DNA of 64,000 nt from Euonymus europaeus. Its lineage: Eukaryota; Streptophyta; Magnoliopsida; Celastrales; Celastraceae. The notes under the pieces are model-generated. The model was given only the letters and a program-made list of their open reading frames with translations. It did no database searches and had not been told where the DNA came from. The stretch's first letter is position 1; each line of letters begins with the position of its first letter. The translations under genes and the position numbers were made by a program. The stretch is taken from positions 12,257,001 to 12,321,000 of the forward strand of contig OY756961.1 in NCBI GenBank assembly GCA_963580455.1, in the 5' to 3' direction. Shown here in pieces: positions 12,441 to 25,785 of this stretch.

Positions 12441-14718
12441 CAAAGTTGCTCGGTGTACAATTTTTATTGTTCTTATATGTCAAATTTTATGAGTATAAGC
12501 TTCCTAGATTATTTCGATGCCAAAACACCAACTTTCTATGACAAATGGACAAAACCGTTAAAAGCGCCTCCATAGAGAGAGTTGAGCAACTTCGGACCAT
12601 CAAAGTTGCTCGGTATACACTTTTTATTGTTCTTATATGTCAAATTTTAAGAGTATAAACTTCATAGATTATTTCGATGCCAAAACACCAACTTTCTATG
12701 ACAAATGGACGAAATCGTTAAAAGCTCCTCCATAGAGAGTGTTGAGCGACTTCGGACCATTAAAGTTTCTCGGTGTACACTTTTTATTGTTCTTATATGT
12801 CAAATTTTACGAGTATAAGCTTCCTAGATTATTTCGATGCCAAAACACCATCTTTCTTTGACAAATGGACAAAACCGTTAAAAGCGCCTCCATAGAGAGA
12901 GTTGAGCGACTTCAAACCATCAAAGTTTCTCGGTGTACACTTGTTATTGTTCTTATATGTCAAATTTTACGAGTATAAGCTTCCTAGATTATTTCGATGC
13001 CAAAACACCATCTTTCTTTCACAAATGGACAAAACCGTTAAAAGCGCTTCCATAGAGAGAGTTGAGCAACTTCGCACTATCAAAGTTGCTCGGGATAGAC
13101 CTTTTGTTGTTCTTCTATGTGAAATTTTATGAGTATAAGCTTCCTAGATTATTTCGATGCCAAAACACCAACTTTCTATGACAAATGGACAAAACCGTTA
13201 AAAGCTCCTCCATAGAGAGTGTTGAGCGACTTCGGACCATCAAAGTTGCTCGGTGTACAATTTTTATTGTTCTTATATGTCAAATTTTACGAGTATATGC
13301 TTCCTGGATTATTTCGATGCCAAAACACCAACTATCTATGACAAATGGACAAAACCGTTAAAAGCTCCTCGATAGAGAGTGTTGAGCGACTTCGAACCAT
13401 CGAAGTTTCTCGCTGTACACAATTATTGTTCTTATATGTCAAATTTTACGAGTATAAGCTTCCTAGATTATTTCGATGCCAAAACACCATCTTTCTTTGA
13501 CAAATGGACAAAACCGTTAAAAGCTCCTCCATAGAGAGAGTTGAGCAACTTCGGACTATCAAAGTTGCTCGGGATAGACCTTTTGTTGTTCTTCTATGTG
13601 AAATTTTATGAGTATAGGCTTCATAGATTATTTCGATGCCAAAACACCAACTATCTGTGACAAATGGACAAAACCGTTAAAAGCTCCTCCATAAAGAGTG
13701 TTGAGCGACATCGGACCATCAAAGTTTCTCGGTGTAAACTTTTTATTGTTCTTATATGTCAAATTTTACGAGTATAAGCTTCCTAGATTATTTCGATGCC
13801 GAAACACCATCTTTCTTTGACAAATGGACAAAACCGGTAAAAGCTCTTCCATAGAGAGAGTTGAGCAACTTCGGACTATCAAAGTTGCTCGGGATAGACC
13901 TTTTATTGTTCTTCTATGTGAAATTTTACGAGTATAAGCTTCCTAGATTATTTCGTTGCCAAAACACCAACTTTCTATGACAAATGGACAAAACCGTTAA
14001 AAGCTCCTCCATAGAGAGAGTTGAGCAACTTCGCACCATCATAGTTGCTCGGTGTACACTTTTTATTGTTCTTATATGTCAAATTTTAAGAGTATAAACT
14101 TCATAGATTATTTCGATGCCGAAACACCAACTTTCTATGACAAATGGACGAAACCGTTACAAGCTCCTCCATAGAGAGAGTTGAGCGACTTCGGAGCATC
14201 AAAGTTTCTCAGTGTACAATTTTTATTGTTCTTATATGTCAAATTTTACGAGTATAAGCTTCCTAGATTATTTCGATGCCAAAACACCTTCTTTCTCTGA
14301 CAAATGGACAAAACCGTTAAAAGCTCCACCATAGAGAGAGTTGAGCAACTTCGAACTATGAAAGTTGCTCGGGATAGACCTTTTGTTGTTCTTCTATGTG
14401 AAATTTTATGAGTATAAGCTTCCTAGATTATTTCGATGACAAAACAGCAACTTTTTACGACAAATAGACAAAACCGTTAAGAGCTCTTCCATAGAGAGTG
14501 TTGAGCGACTTCGGACCATCAAAGTTGATCGTTGTACAATTTTTATTGTTCTTATATGTCTAATTTTACGAGTATAAGCTTCAGAGATTATTTCGATGCC
14601 AAAACACCAACTTTCTATGACAAATAGAAAAACCGTTACAAGCTCCTCCATAGAGAGAGTTGAGCGACTTCGGACCATCAAAGTTGCTCGGTGTACAATT
14701 TTTATTGTTCTTATATGT
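12441..14718 (+). repeat. HOR B, copy 2, shortened by six monomers
   Basis: 12,441 to about 14,150 follows HOR B copy 1 at a 3,199-bp offset. One monomer at about 14,100-14,260 then switches from the form at 10,901-10,960 to the form at 11,920-12,060, and the rest (to 14,718) follows the end of copy 1. The jump removes 960 bp, six monomers. The unit ends with a monomer carrying AATAGAAAAACCG, two bases shorter than the 12,390 equivalent. Confidence 0.82.
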
Positions 14719-16157
14719 CAAATTTTACGAGTATATGCTTCCTGGATTTTTTCGATGCCAAAACACCAACTATCTATGACAAATGGACAAAACCGTTAAA
14801 AGCTCCTCGATAGAGAGTGTTGAGCGACTTCGAACCATCGAAGTTTCTCGCTGTACACAATTATTGTTCTTATATGTCAAATTTTACGAGTATAAGCTTC
14901 CTAGATTATTTCGATGCCAAAACACCATCTTTCTTTGACAAATGGACAAAACCGTTAAAAGCTCCTCCATAGAGAGAGTTGAGCAACTTCGGACTATCAA
15001 AGTTGCTCGGGATAGACCTTTTGTTGTTCTTCTATGTGAAATTTTATGAGTATAGGCTTCATAGATTATTTCGATGCCAAAACACCAACTATCTGTGACA
15101 AATGGACAAAACCGTTAAAAGCTCCTCCATAAAGAGTGTTGAGCGACATCGGACCATCAAAGTTTCTCGGTGTAAACTTTTTATTGTTCTTATATGTCAA
15201 ATTTTACGAGTATAAGCTTCCTAGATTATTTCGATGCCGAAACACCATCTTTCTTTGACAAATGGACAAAACCGGTAAAAGCTCTTCCATAGAGAGAGTT
15301 GAGCAACTTCGGACTATCAAAGTTGCTCGGGATAGACCTTTTATTGTTCTTCTATGTGAAATTTTACGAGTATAAGCTTCCTAGATTATTTCGTTGCCAA
15401 AACACCAACTTTCTATGACAAATGGACAAAACCGTTAAAAGCTCCTCCATAGAGAGAGTTGAGCAACTTCGCACCATCATAGTTGCTCGGTGTACACTTT
15501 TTATTGTTCTTATATGTCAAATTTTAAGAGTATAAACTTCATAGATTATTTCGATGCCGAAACACCAACTTTCTATGACAAATGGACGAAACCGTTACAA
15601 GCTCCTCCATAGAGAGAGTTGAGCGACTTCGGAGCATCAAAGTTTCTCAGTGTACAATTTTTATTGTTCTTATATGTCAAATTTTACGAGTATAAGCTTC
15701 CTAGATTATTTCGATGCCAAAACACCTTCTTTCTCTGACAAATGGACAAAACCGTTAAAAGCTCCACCATAGAGAGAGTTGAGCAACTTCGAACTATGAA
15801 AGTTGCTCGGGATAGACCTTTTGTTGTTCTTCTATGTGAAATTTTATGAGTATAAGCTTCCTAGATTATTTCGATGACAAAACAGCAACTTTTTACGACA
15901 AATAGACAAAACCGTTAAGAGCTCTTCCATAGAGAGTGTTGAGCGACTTCGGACCATCAAAGTTGATCGTTGTACAATTTTTATTGTTCTTATATGTCTA
16001 ATTTTACGAGTATAAGCTTCAGAGATTATTTCGATGCCAAAACACCAACTTTCTATGACAAATAGAAAAACCGTTACAAGCTCCTCCATAGAGAGAGTTG
16101 AGCGACTTCGGACCATCAAAGTTGCTCGGTGTACAATTTTTATTGTTCTTATATGTC
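14719..16157 (+). repeat. 9-monomer duplication of 13,280-14,718 (1,438 bp)
   Basis: This segment repeats the preceding nine monomers at a 1,438-bp offset, including shared private variants: CTCGATAGAGAG, the CGCTGTACACAATTATTG short monomer, TCGGTGTAAACTTT and the two-base-short AATAGAAAAACCG. Sharing of these private changes shows the duplication is recent. The seam lies within the monomer at about 14,690-14,760, where a GATTTTTTCGATG variant is unique to the second copy. Confidence 0.85.
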
Positions 16158-17929
16158 AAATTTTATGAGTATAAGCTTCCTAGATTATTTCGATGCCAAA
16201 ACACCAACTTTCTATGACAAATGGACAAAACCGTTAAAAGCGCGTCCATAGAGAGAGTTGAGCAACTTCGGACCATCAAAGTTGCTCGGTATACACTTTT
16301 TATTGTTCTTATATGTCAAATTTTAAGAGTATAAACTTCATAGATTATTTCGATGCCAAAACACCAACTTTCTATGACAAATGGACGAAATCGTTAAAAG
16401 CTCCTCCATAGAGAGTGTTGAGCGACTTCGGACCATTAAAGTTTCTCGGTGTACACTTTTTATTGTTCTTATATGTCAAATTTTACGAGTATAAGCTTCC
16501 TAGATTATTTCGATGCCAAAACACCATCTTTCTTTGACAAATGGACAAAACCGTTAAAAGCGCCTCCATAGAGAGAGTTGAGCGACTTCAAACCATCAAA
16601 GTTTCTCGGTGTACACTTGTTATTGTTCTTATATGTCAAATTTTACGAGTATAAGCTTCCTAGATTATTTCGATGCCAAAACACCATCTTTCTTTCACAA
16701 ATGGACAAAACCGTTAAAAGCGCCTCCATAGAGAGAGTTGAGCAACTTCGCACTATCAAAGTTGCTCGGGATAGACCTTTTGTTGTTCTTCTATGTGAAA
16801 TTTTACGAGTATAAGCTTCCTAGATTATTTCGATGCCAAAACACCAACTTTTTACGACAAATAGACAAAACTGTTAAGAGCTCTTCCATAGAGAGTGTTG
16901 AGCGACTTCGGACCATCAAAGTTGATCGGTGTACAATTTTTATTGTTCTTATATGTCCAATTTTACGAGTATAAGCTTCAGAGATTATTTCGATGCCAAA
17001 ACACCAACTTTCTATGACAAATAGACAAAACCGTTACAAGCTCCTCCATAGAGAGAGTTGAGCGACTTCGGACCATCAAAGTTGCTCGGTGTACAATTTT
17101 TATTGTTCTTATATGTCAAATTTGACGAGTATATGCTTCCTAGATTATTTCGATGCCAAAACACCAACTATCTATGACAAATGGACAAAACCGTTAAAAG
17201 CTCCTCCATAGAGAGTGTTGAGCGACTTCGAACCATCAAAGTTTCTCGGTGTACACTTTTTATTGTTCTTATATGTCAAATTTTATGAGTATAAGCTTCC
17301 TAGATTATTTCGATGCCAAAACACCACCTTTCTATGACAAATGGACAAAACCGTTAAAAGCGCCTCCATGGAGAGAGTTGAGCAACTTCGGACCATCAAA
17401 GTTGCTCGGTGTACACTTTTTATTGTTCTTATATGTCAAATTTTAAGAGTATAAACTTCATAGATTATTTCGATGCCAAAACAACAACTTTCTATGACAA
17501 ATGGACGAAATCGTTAAAAGCTCCTTCATAGAGAGTGTTGAGCGACTTCGGACCATCAAAGTTTCTCGGTGTACACTTTTTATTGTTCTTATATGTCAAA
17601 TTTTATGAGTATAAGCTTCCTAGATTATTTCGATGCCAAAACACCAACTTTCTATGACAAATGGACAAAACCGTTAAAAGCTCCTCCATAGAGAGTGTTG
17701 AGCGACTTCGGACCATCAAAGTTGCTCGGTGTACAATTTTTATTGTTCTTATATGTCAAATTTTACGAGTATATGCTTCCTAGATTATTTCGATGCCAAA
17801 ACACCAACTATCTATGACAAATGGACAAAACCGTTAAAAGCTCCTCCATAGAGAGTATTGAGCGACTTCGGACCATCAAAGTTTCTCGGTGTACACAATT
17901 ATTGTTCTTATATGTCAAATTTTACGAGT
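16158..17929 (+). repeat. Partial HOR B followed by mixed monomers
   Basis: 16,158 to about 16,800 matches 12,478-13,120 (and 9,277-9,920), including the CTTCAAACCATC and CACTTGTTATTG monomer. From about 16,800 the monomers become a mixture of types seen elsewhere, with no clear long-range period. No gene is visible. Confidence 0.75.
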
Positions 17930-19530
17930 ATAAGCTTCCTAGATTATTTCGATGCCAAAACACTATCTTTCTTTGACAAATGGACAAAACCGTTAAAAGC
18001 TCCTCCATAGAGAGTGTTGAGCGACTTCGGACCATCAAAGTTGCTCGGTGTACAATTTTTATTGTTCTTATATGTCAAATTTTACGAGTATAAGCTTGCT
18101 AGATTATTTCGATGCCAAAACACCAACTTTCTTTGACAAATGGACAAAACCGTTAAAAGCTCCTCCATAGAGAGTGTTGAGCGACTTCGGACCATCAAAG
18201 TTTCTCGGTGTACACTTTTTATTGTTCTTATATGTCAAATTTTACGAGTATAAGCTTCCTAGATTATTTCGATGCCAAAACACTATCTTTCCTTGACAAA
18301 TGGACAAAACCGTTAAAAACTCCTCCATAAAGAGAGTTGAGCAACTTCGGACTATCAAAGCTGCTCGGTGTACAATTTTTGTTGTTCTTATATGTCAAAT
18401 TTTATGAGTATAAGCTTCCTAGATTATTTCGATGCCAAAACACCAACATTCTTTGACAAATGGACAAAACCGTTAAAAGCTTCTCCATAGAGAGTGTTGA
18501 GCGACTTCGGACCATCAAAGTTTCTCGGTGTACACTTTTTATTGTTCTTATATGTCAAATTTTACGAGTATAAGCTTCCTAGATTATTTCGATGCCAAAA
18601 CACTATCTTTCTTTGACAAATGGACAAAACCGTTAAAAATTCCTCCATAGAGAGAGTTGAGCAACTTCGGACTATCAAAGCTGCTCGGTGTACAATTTTT
18701 GTTGTTCTTATATGTCAAATTTTATGAGTATAAGCTTCCTAGATTATTTCGATGCCAAAACACCATCTTTCTTTGACAAATGGACAAAACCGTTAAAAGC
18801 GCGTCCATAGAGAGAGTTGAGCGACTTCAAACCATCAAAGTTTCTCGGTGTACACTTTTTATTGTTCTTATATGTCAAATTTTACGAGTATAAGCTTCCT
18901 AGATTATTTCGATGCCAAAATACTATCTTTCTTTGACAAATGGACAAAACCGTTAAAAACTCCTCCATAGAGAGAGTTGAGCAACTTCGGACTATCAAAG
19001 CTGCTCGGTGTACAATTTTTGTTGTTCTTATATGTCAAATTTCATGAGTATAAGCTTCCTAGATTATTTCGATGCCAAAACACGAACTTTCTTTGACAAA
19101 TGGACAAAACCGTTAAAAGCTCCTCCATAGAGAGTGTTGAGCGACTTCGGACCATCAATGTTTCTCAGTGTACACTTTTTATTGTTCTTATATGTCAAAT
19201 TTTACGAGTATAAGCTTCCTAGATTATTTCGATGCCAAAACACTATCTTTCTTTGACAAATGGACAAAACCGTTAAAAACTCCTCCATAGAGAGAGTTGA
19301 GCAACTTCGGACTATCAAAGCTGCTCGGTGTACAATTTTTGTTGTTCTTATATGTCAAATTTTATGAGTATAAGCTTCCTAGATTATTTCGATTCCAAAA
19401 CACCATCTTTCTTTGACAAATGGACAAAACCGTTAAAAGCCCCTCCATAGAGAGAGTTGAGCAACTTCGGACGATCAAAGTTGCTCGGGATAGACCTTTT
19501 GTTGTTCTTCTATGTGAAATTTTACGAGTA
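17930..19530 (+). repeat. Dimeric HOR, 320-bp unit, about five copies
   Basis: The CACTATCTTT variant (TACTATCTTT once) occurs at 17,961, 18,281, 18,601, 18,921 and 19,241, exactly 320 bp apart. It marks one monomer class (with AAAACTCCTCC and AAGCTGCTCGG), alternating with a second class (AACTTTCTTTGAC or similar, with AAGTTTCTCGGTGTACAC). The pattern is regular in the middle and frays at both ends: the first dimer lacks the AAGCTGCTCGG form. Confidence 0.85.
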
Positions 19531-20140
19531 TAAGCTTCCTAGATTATTTCGATGCCAAAACACCAACTTTTTATGACAAATGGACAAAACCGTTAAAAGC
19601 TCCTCCATAGAGAGTGTTGAGCGACTTCGGACCATCAAAGTTGCTCGGTGTACAATTTTTATTGTTCTTATGTGTCAAATTTTAAGAGTATATGCTTCCT
19701 AGATTATTTCGATGCCAAAACACAAACTATCTGTGACAAATGGACAAAACCGTTAAAAGCTCCTCCATAGAGAGTGTTGAGCGACTTCGGACCATCAAAG
19801 TTTCTCGGTGTACACTTTTTATTGTTCTTATATGTCAAATTTTACGAGTATAAGCTTCCTAGATTATTTCGATGCCAAAACACCATCTTTCTTTGACAAA
19901 TGGACAAAACCGTTAAAAGCTCCTCCATAGAGAGAGTTGAGCAACTTCGGACTATCAAAGTTGCTCGTGATAGACCTTTTGTTGTTCTTCTATGTGAAAT
20001 TTTACGAGTTTAAGCTTCCTAGATTATTTCGATGCCAAAACACCAACTTTCTATGGCAAATGGACAAAACCGTTAAAAGCTCCTCCATAGAGTGTTGAGC
20101 TACTTCGGACCATCAAAAGTGCTCGGTGTACAATTTTTAT
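19531..20140 (+). repeat. Mixed monomers between the dimer block and HOR C
   Basis: About four monomers of both main classes. One monomer near 20,090 has lost four bases (CATAGAGTGTTGAGC instead of CATAGAGAGTGTTGAGC and adjacent change), and it has an unusual GAGCTACTTCGG arm. No gene or long-range period is seen. Confidence 0.7.
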
Positions 20141-23100
20141 TATTCTCATATGTCAAATTTTACGAATACAAGCTTCATAGATAATTTTGATGCCAAAACG
20201 CCAACTTTCTATGACAAATAGACAAAACCGTTAAGAGCTCCTCCATAGAGATTGTTGAGCAACTTCGGACCATCAAAGTTGCTCGGTGTACTATTTTTAT
20301 TGTTCTAATATGTCAAATTTTATGTGTATAAGCTTCCTAGATTATTTCGATGCCAAAACACCAACTTTCTATGACAAATAGACAAAACCGTTAAGAGCTC
20401 CTCCATAGAGAGAGTTGAGCAACTTCGGACCATCAAAGTTGCTCGGGATAGACTTTTTATTGTTCTTCTATGTCAAATTTACGAGTATAAGCTTCCTAGA
20501 TTATTTCGATGCCAAAACACCAACTTTCTTTGACAAATAGACAAAACCGTTAAAAGCTCCTCCATAGAGAGTGTTGAGCAACTTCGGACCATCAAAGTGG
20601 CTCGGTGTATAATTTTTATTTTTCTCATATGTCAAATTTTACGAGTATAAGCTTCATAGATTATTTCGATGCTAAAACGCCAACTTTTTATGACAAATAG
20701 ACAAAACCGTTAAGAGATCCTCTATAGAGAGAGTTGAGCAACTTCGGACCCTTAAAATTGCTCTATGTACACTTTTTATTGTTCTTCTATGTCAAATTTT
20801 ATGAGTATAAGCTTCCTAGATTATTTCGATGCCAAAACACAAACTTTTTATGACAAATGGACAAATCGTTAAGAGCTCCTCCATAGAGATAGTTGAGCAA
20901 CTTCGGACCATTAAAATTGCTCTATGTACACTTTTTATTGTTCTTCTGTGTCAAATTTTATGAGTATAAGCTTCCTAGATTATTTCGATGCCAAAACACC
21001 ATCTTTCTTTGACAAATGGACAAAACCGTTAAAAGCTCCTCCATAGAGAGAGTTGAGCAACTTCGCACTATCAAAGTTGCTCGTGGTACAAATTTTGTTG
21101 TTCTTATATGTCAAATTTTATGAGTATAGGCTTCCTAGATTATTTCGATGCCAAAACAACAACTTTCTTTGACAAATGGGCAAAAACGTTAAAAGCTCCT
21201 CCATAGAGAGTGTTGAGCGACTTCGGACCATCAAAGTTTCTCGGTGTACACTTTTTATTGTTCTTATATGTCAAATTTTACGAGTATAAGCTTCCTAGAT
21301 TATTTCGATGCCAAAACACAAACTTTTTATGACAAATGGACAAAACCGTTAAGAGCTCCTCCATAGAGAGAGTTGAGCAACTTCGGACCATTAAAATTGC
21401 TCTATGTACAATTTTTATTGTTCTTCTATGTGAAATTTTAGGAGTATAAGCTTCCTAGATTATTTCGATGCCAAAACACCAACTTTCTATGACAAATGGA
21501 CAAAACCGTTAAAAGCTCCTCCATAGAGAGTCTTGAGCGACTTCGGACCAGCAAAAGTGCTCGGTGTACAATTTTTATTGTTCTCATATGTCAAATTTTA
21601 CGAGTACAGGCTTCATAGATTATTTCGATGCCAAAACACCAACTTTCTATGACAAATAGACAAAACCGTTAAGAGCTCCTCCATAGAGAGTGTTGAGCAA
21701 CTACGGACCATCAAAGCTGCTCGGTGTACAATTTTTATTATTCTCATATGTCAAATTTTACGAATACAAACTTCATAGATAATTTTGATGCCAAAACGCC
21801 AACTTTCTATGACAAATAGACAAAACCGTTAAGAGCTCCTCCATAGAGATTGTTGAGCAACTTCGGACCATCAACGTTGCTCGGTGTACTATTTTTATTG
21901 TTCTAATATGTCAAATTTTATGTGTATAAGCTTCCTAGATTATTTCGATGCCAAAACACCAACTTTCTATGACAAATAGACAAAACCGTTAAGAGCTCCT
22001 CCATAGAGAGAGTTGAGCAACTTCGGACCATCAAAGTTGCTCGGGATAGACTTTTTATTGTTCTTCTATGTCAAATTTACGAGTATAAGCTTCCTAGATT
22101 ATTTCGATGCCAAAACACCAACTTTCTTTGACAAATAGACAAAACCGTTAAAAGCTCCTCCATAGAGAGTGTTGAGCAACTTCGGACCATCAAAGTGGCT
22201 CGGTGTATAATTTTTATTTTTCTCATATGTCAAATTTTACGAGTATAAGCTTCATAGATTATTTCGATGCTAAAACGCCAACTTTTTATGACAAATAGAC
22301 AAAACCGTTAAGAGCTCCTCTATAGAGAGAGTTGAGCAACTTCGGACCCTTAAAATTGCTCTATGTACACTTTTTATTGTTCTTCTATGTCAAATTTTAT
22401 GAGTATAAGCTTCCTAGATTATTTCGATGCCAAAACACAAACTTTTTATGACAAATGGACAAATCGTTAAGAGCTCCTCCATAGAGATAGTTGAGCAACT
22501 TCGGACCATTAAAATTGCTCTATGTACACTTTTTATTGTTCTTCTGTGTCAAATTTTATGAGTATAAGCTTCCTAGATTATTTCGATGCCAAAACACCAT
22601 CTTTCTTTGAAAAATGGACAAAACCGTTAAAAGCTCCTCCATAGAGAGAGTTGAGCAACTTCGCACTATCAAAGTTGCTCGTGGTACAAATTTTGTTGTT
22701 CTTATATGTCAAATTTTATGAGTATAGGCTTCCTAGATTATTTCGATGCCAAAACAACAACTTTCTTTGACAAATGGGCAAAAACGTTAAAAGCTCCTCC
22801 ATAGAGAGTGTTGAGCGACTTCGGACCATCAAAGTTTCTCGGTGTACACTTTTTATTCTTCTTATATGTCAAATTTTACGAGTATAAGCTTCCTAGATTA
22901 TTTCGATGCCAAAACACAAACTTTTTATGACAAATGGACAAAACCGTTAAGAGCTCCTCCATAGAGAGAGTTGAGCAACTTCGGACCATTAAAATTGCTC
23001 TATGTACAATTTTTATTGTTCTTCTATGTGAAATTTTAGGAGTATAAGCTTCCTAGATTATTTCGATGCCAAAACACCAACTTTCTATGACAAATGGACA

Positions 23101-23333
23101 AAACCGTTAAAAGCTCCTCCATAGAGAGTGTTGAGCGACTTCGGACCAGCAAAAGTGCTCGGTGTACAATTTTTATTGTTCTCATATGTCAAATTTTACG
23201 AGTACAGGCTTCATAGATTATTTCGATGCCAAAACACCAACTTTCTATGACAAATAGACAAAACCGTTAAGAGCTCCTCCATAGAGAGTGTTGAGCAACT
23301 ACGGACCATCAAAGTTGCTCGGTGTACAATTTT
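20141..23333 (+). repeat. 10-monomer duplication (1,598-bp unit, two copies)
   Basis: 20,141-21,738 and 21,739-23,333 match at a 1,598-bp offset. Both begin with the rare CGAATACAA monomer followed by ATAATTTTGATGCCAAAACGCC, found nowhere else in the window in that form, and both end with the CTACGGACCATC and TTTTTATTATTCTCATATG monomer. The second copy runs on directly into the rest of HOR C. Confidence 0.85.
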
Positions 23334-25785
23334 TATTATTCTCATATGTCAAATTTTATGTGTATAAGCTTCCTAGATTATTTCGATGCCAAAACAACAA
23401 CATTCCTTGACAAATGGACAAAACCGTTAAAAGCTCCTCCATAGAGAGAGTTGAGAAACTTCGGACTATGAAAGTTGCTCGGGATAGACTTTTTATTGTT
23501 CTTCTATGTCAAATTTTATGAGTATAAGCTTCCTACATTATTTCGATGCCAAAACACCAACTTTCTATGCCAAAAGGACAAAACCGTTAAACTCCTCCAT
23601 AAAGAGAGTTGAGCAACTTCGGACTATCAAAGTTGCTTGGGATAGACTTTTTATTGTTCTTTTATGTCAAATTTTACGAGTATAAGCTTCCTACATTAAT
23701 TCGATGCCAAAACACCAACTTTCTATGATAAAAAGACAAAACCGTTAAAAGCTCCTCCATAGAGAGAGTTGAGCAACTTCGGACCATCAAAGTTGCTCGG
23801 TGTATAATTTTTATTGTTCTCACATATGAAATTTTACGAGTATAAGCTTCCTAGATTATTTCGATGCCAAAACACCAACTTTCTATGACAAATGGACAAA
23901 ACCGTTAAGAGCTCCTCCATAGAGAGTGTTGAGCGACTTCGGACCATCAAAGTTGCTCGGTGTACAATTTTTATTGTTCTTATATGTCAAATTTTACGAG
24001 TATATGCTTCCTAGATTATTTCGATGCCAAAACACCAACTATCTATGACAAATGGACAAAACCGTTAAAAGCTCCTCCATAGAGAGTGTTGAGCAATTTC
24101 GGACCATCAAAGTTTCTCGGTGTACACAATTATTGTTCTTATATGTCAAATTTTACGAGTATAAGCTTCCTAGATTATTTCGATGCCAAAACACCATCTT
24201 TCTTTGACAAATGGACAAAACCGTTAAAAGCGCCTCCATAGAGAGAGTTGAGCGACTTCAAACCATCAAAGTTGCTCGGTGTACAATTTTTATTGTTCTT
24301 ATATGTGAAATTTTACGAGTATAAGCTTGCTAGATTATTTCGTTGCCAAAACACCAACTTTCTATGACAAATAGACAAAACCGTTAAGAGCTCCTCCATA
24401 GAGAGAGTTGAGCAACTTCGGACTATGAAAGTTGCTCGGGATAGACCTTTTGTTGTTCTTCTATGTGAAATTTTACGAGTATATGCTTCCTAGATTATTT
24501 TGATGCCAAAACACCAACTTTCTATGACAAATGGACAAAACCGTTAAGAGCTCTTCCATAGAGAGTGTTGAGCAACTTCGGACCATCAAAGTTGCTCCGT
24601 GTACAATTTTTGTTGTTCTTATATGTCAAATTTTAGGAGTATAAGCTTCCTAGATTATTTCGATGCCAAAACACCAACTTTCTTTGACAAATGGACAAAA
24701 CCATCAAAAGCTCCTCCATAGAGAGAGTTGAGGAACTTCGGACTATCAAAGTTGCTCGGGATAGACTTTTTATTGTTCTTCTATGTCAAATTTTACGACT
24801 ATAAGCATCCTAGATTATTTCGATGCCAAAACACCAACTTTCTATGACAAATGTGCAAAACCGTTAAAAGGTCCTCCATAGAGAGAGTTGAGCAACTTCG
24901 GACTATCAAAGTTGCTTGATATAGACTTTTTATTGATCTTCTATGTGAAATTTTACGAGTATAAGCTTCCTTGATTATTTCGATGCCAAAACACCAACTT
25001 TCTATGACAAATGGACAAAACCGTTAAGAGCTCCTCTATAGAGAGAGTTGAGCAACTTCGGGCCATTAAAATTGCTCTATGTACACTTTTTACTGTTCTT
25101 CTATGTCAAATTTTATGAGTATAAGCTTCCTAGATTATTTCGATGACAAAACACCAACTTTCTATGACAAATGGACAAAACCGTTAAAAGTTCCACCATA
25201 GAGAGTGTTGAGCGACTTTGGACCATCAAAGTTGTTCGGTGTACAATTTTTATTGTTCTCATATGTCAAATTTTACATGTATAAGCTTCATAGATTATTT
25301 CGATGCCAAAACACCAACTTTCTATGACAAATAGACAAAACCTTTAAGAGCTCCTCCATAGAGAGAGTTGAGCAACTTCGGACTATCAAAGTTGCTCGGG
25401 ATAGACTTTTTATTGTTCTTCTATGTCAAATTTTACGAGTATAAGCTTCCCAGATTATTTCGATGCCAAAAAAACAACTATCTATGACAAATAGACAAAA
25501 CCGTTAAAAGCTCCTCCATAGAGAGAGTTGAGCAACTTCGGACCATCAAAATTGCTCTATGTACACTTTTTATTGTTCTTCTATGTCACATTTTACCAGT
25601 ATAAGCTTCCTAGATTATTTCGATGCCAAAACACCAACTTTCTTTGACAAATGGACAAAACAGTAAAAAGCTCCTCCATAGAGAGTGTTGAGCGACTTCG
25701 GACCATCAAATTTGCTCGGTGTATAATTTTTATTGTTCTCATATGTCAAATTTTACGAGTATAAGCTTCATAGATTATTTCGATG
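21791..25785 (+). repeat. HOR C, copy 1 (25 monomers, 3,995 bp)
   Basis: The tag TCGGTGTACTATTTTTATTG occurs at 21,881, 25,876, 29,871 and 33,866, each 3,995 bp apart. The 5-bp shortfall from 25 x 160 is explained by four short monomers per unit: AAATTTACGAG (-1), GGACAAATCGTT (-1), GTTAAACTCCTCC (-2) and GTACACAATTATTG (-1). Copy 1 differs from the later copies at few sites, for example AAAAGTTCCACC near 25,188 where copies 2 and 3 have AAAAGCTCCACC. Confidence 0.92.

Noticed and set aside
14406..14681. Minus-strand open frame of about 91 codons, repeated at 15,844 and similar at 8,972
   Set aside because: It is antisense to the repeat and exists only because a stop codon is lost in one monomer variant. 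The copies are recent duplications (1,438 bp apart), so repetition is not evidence of selection.
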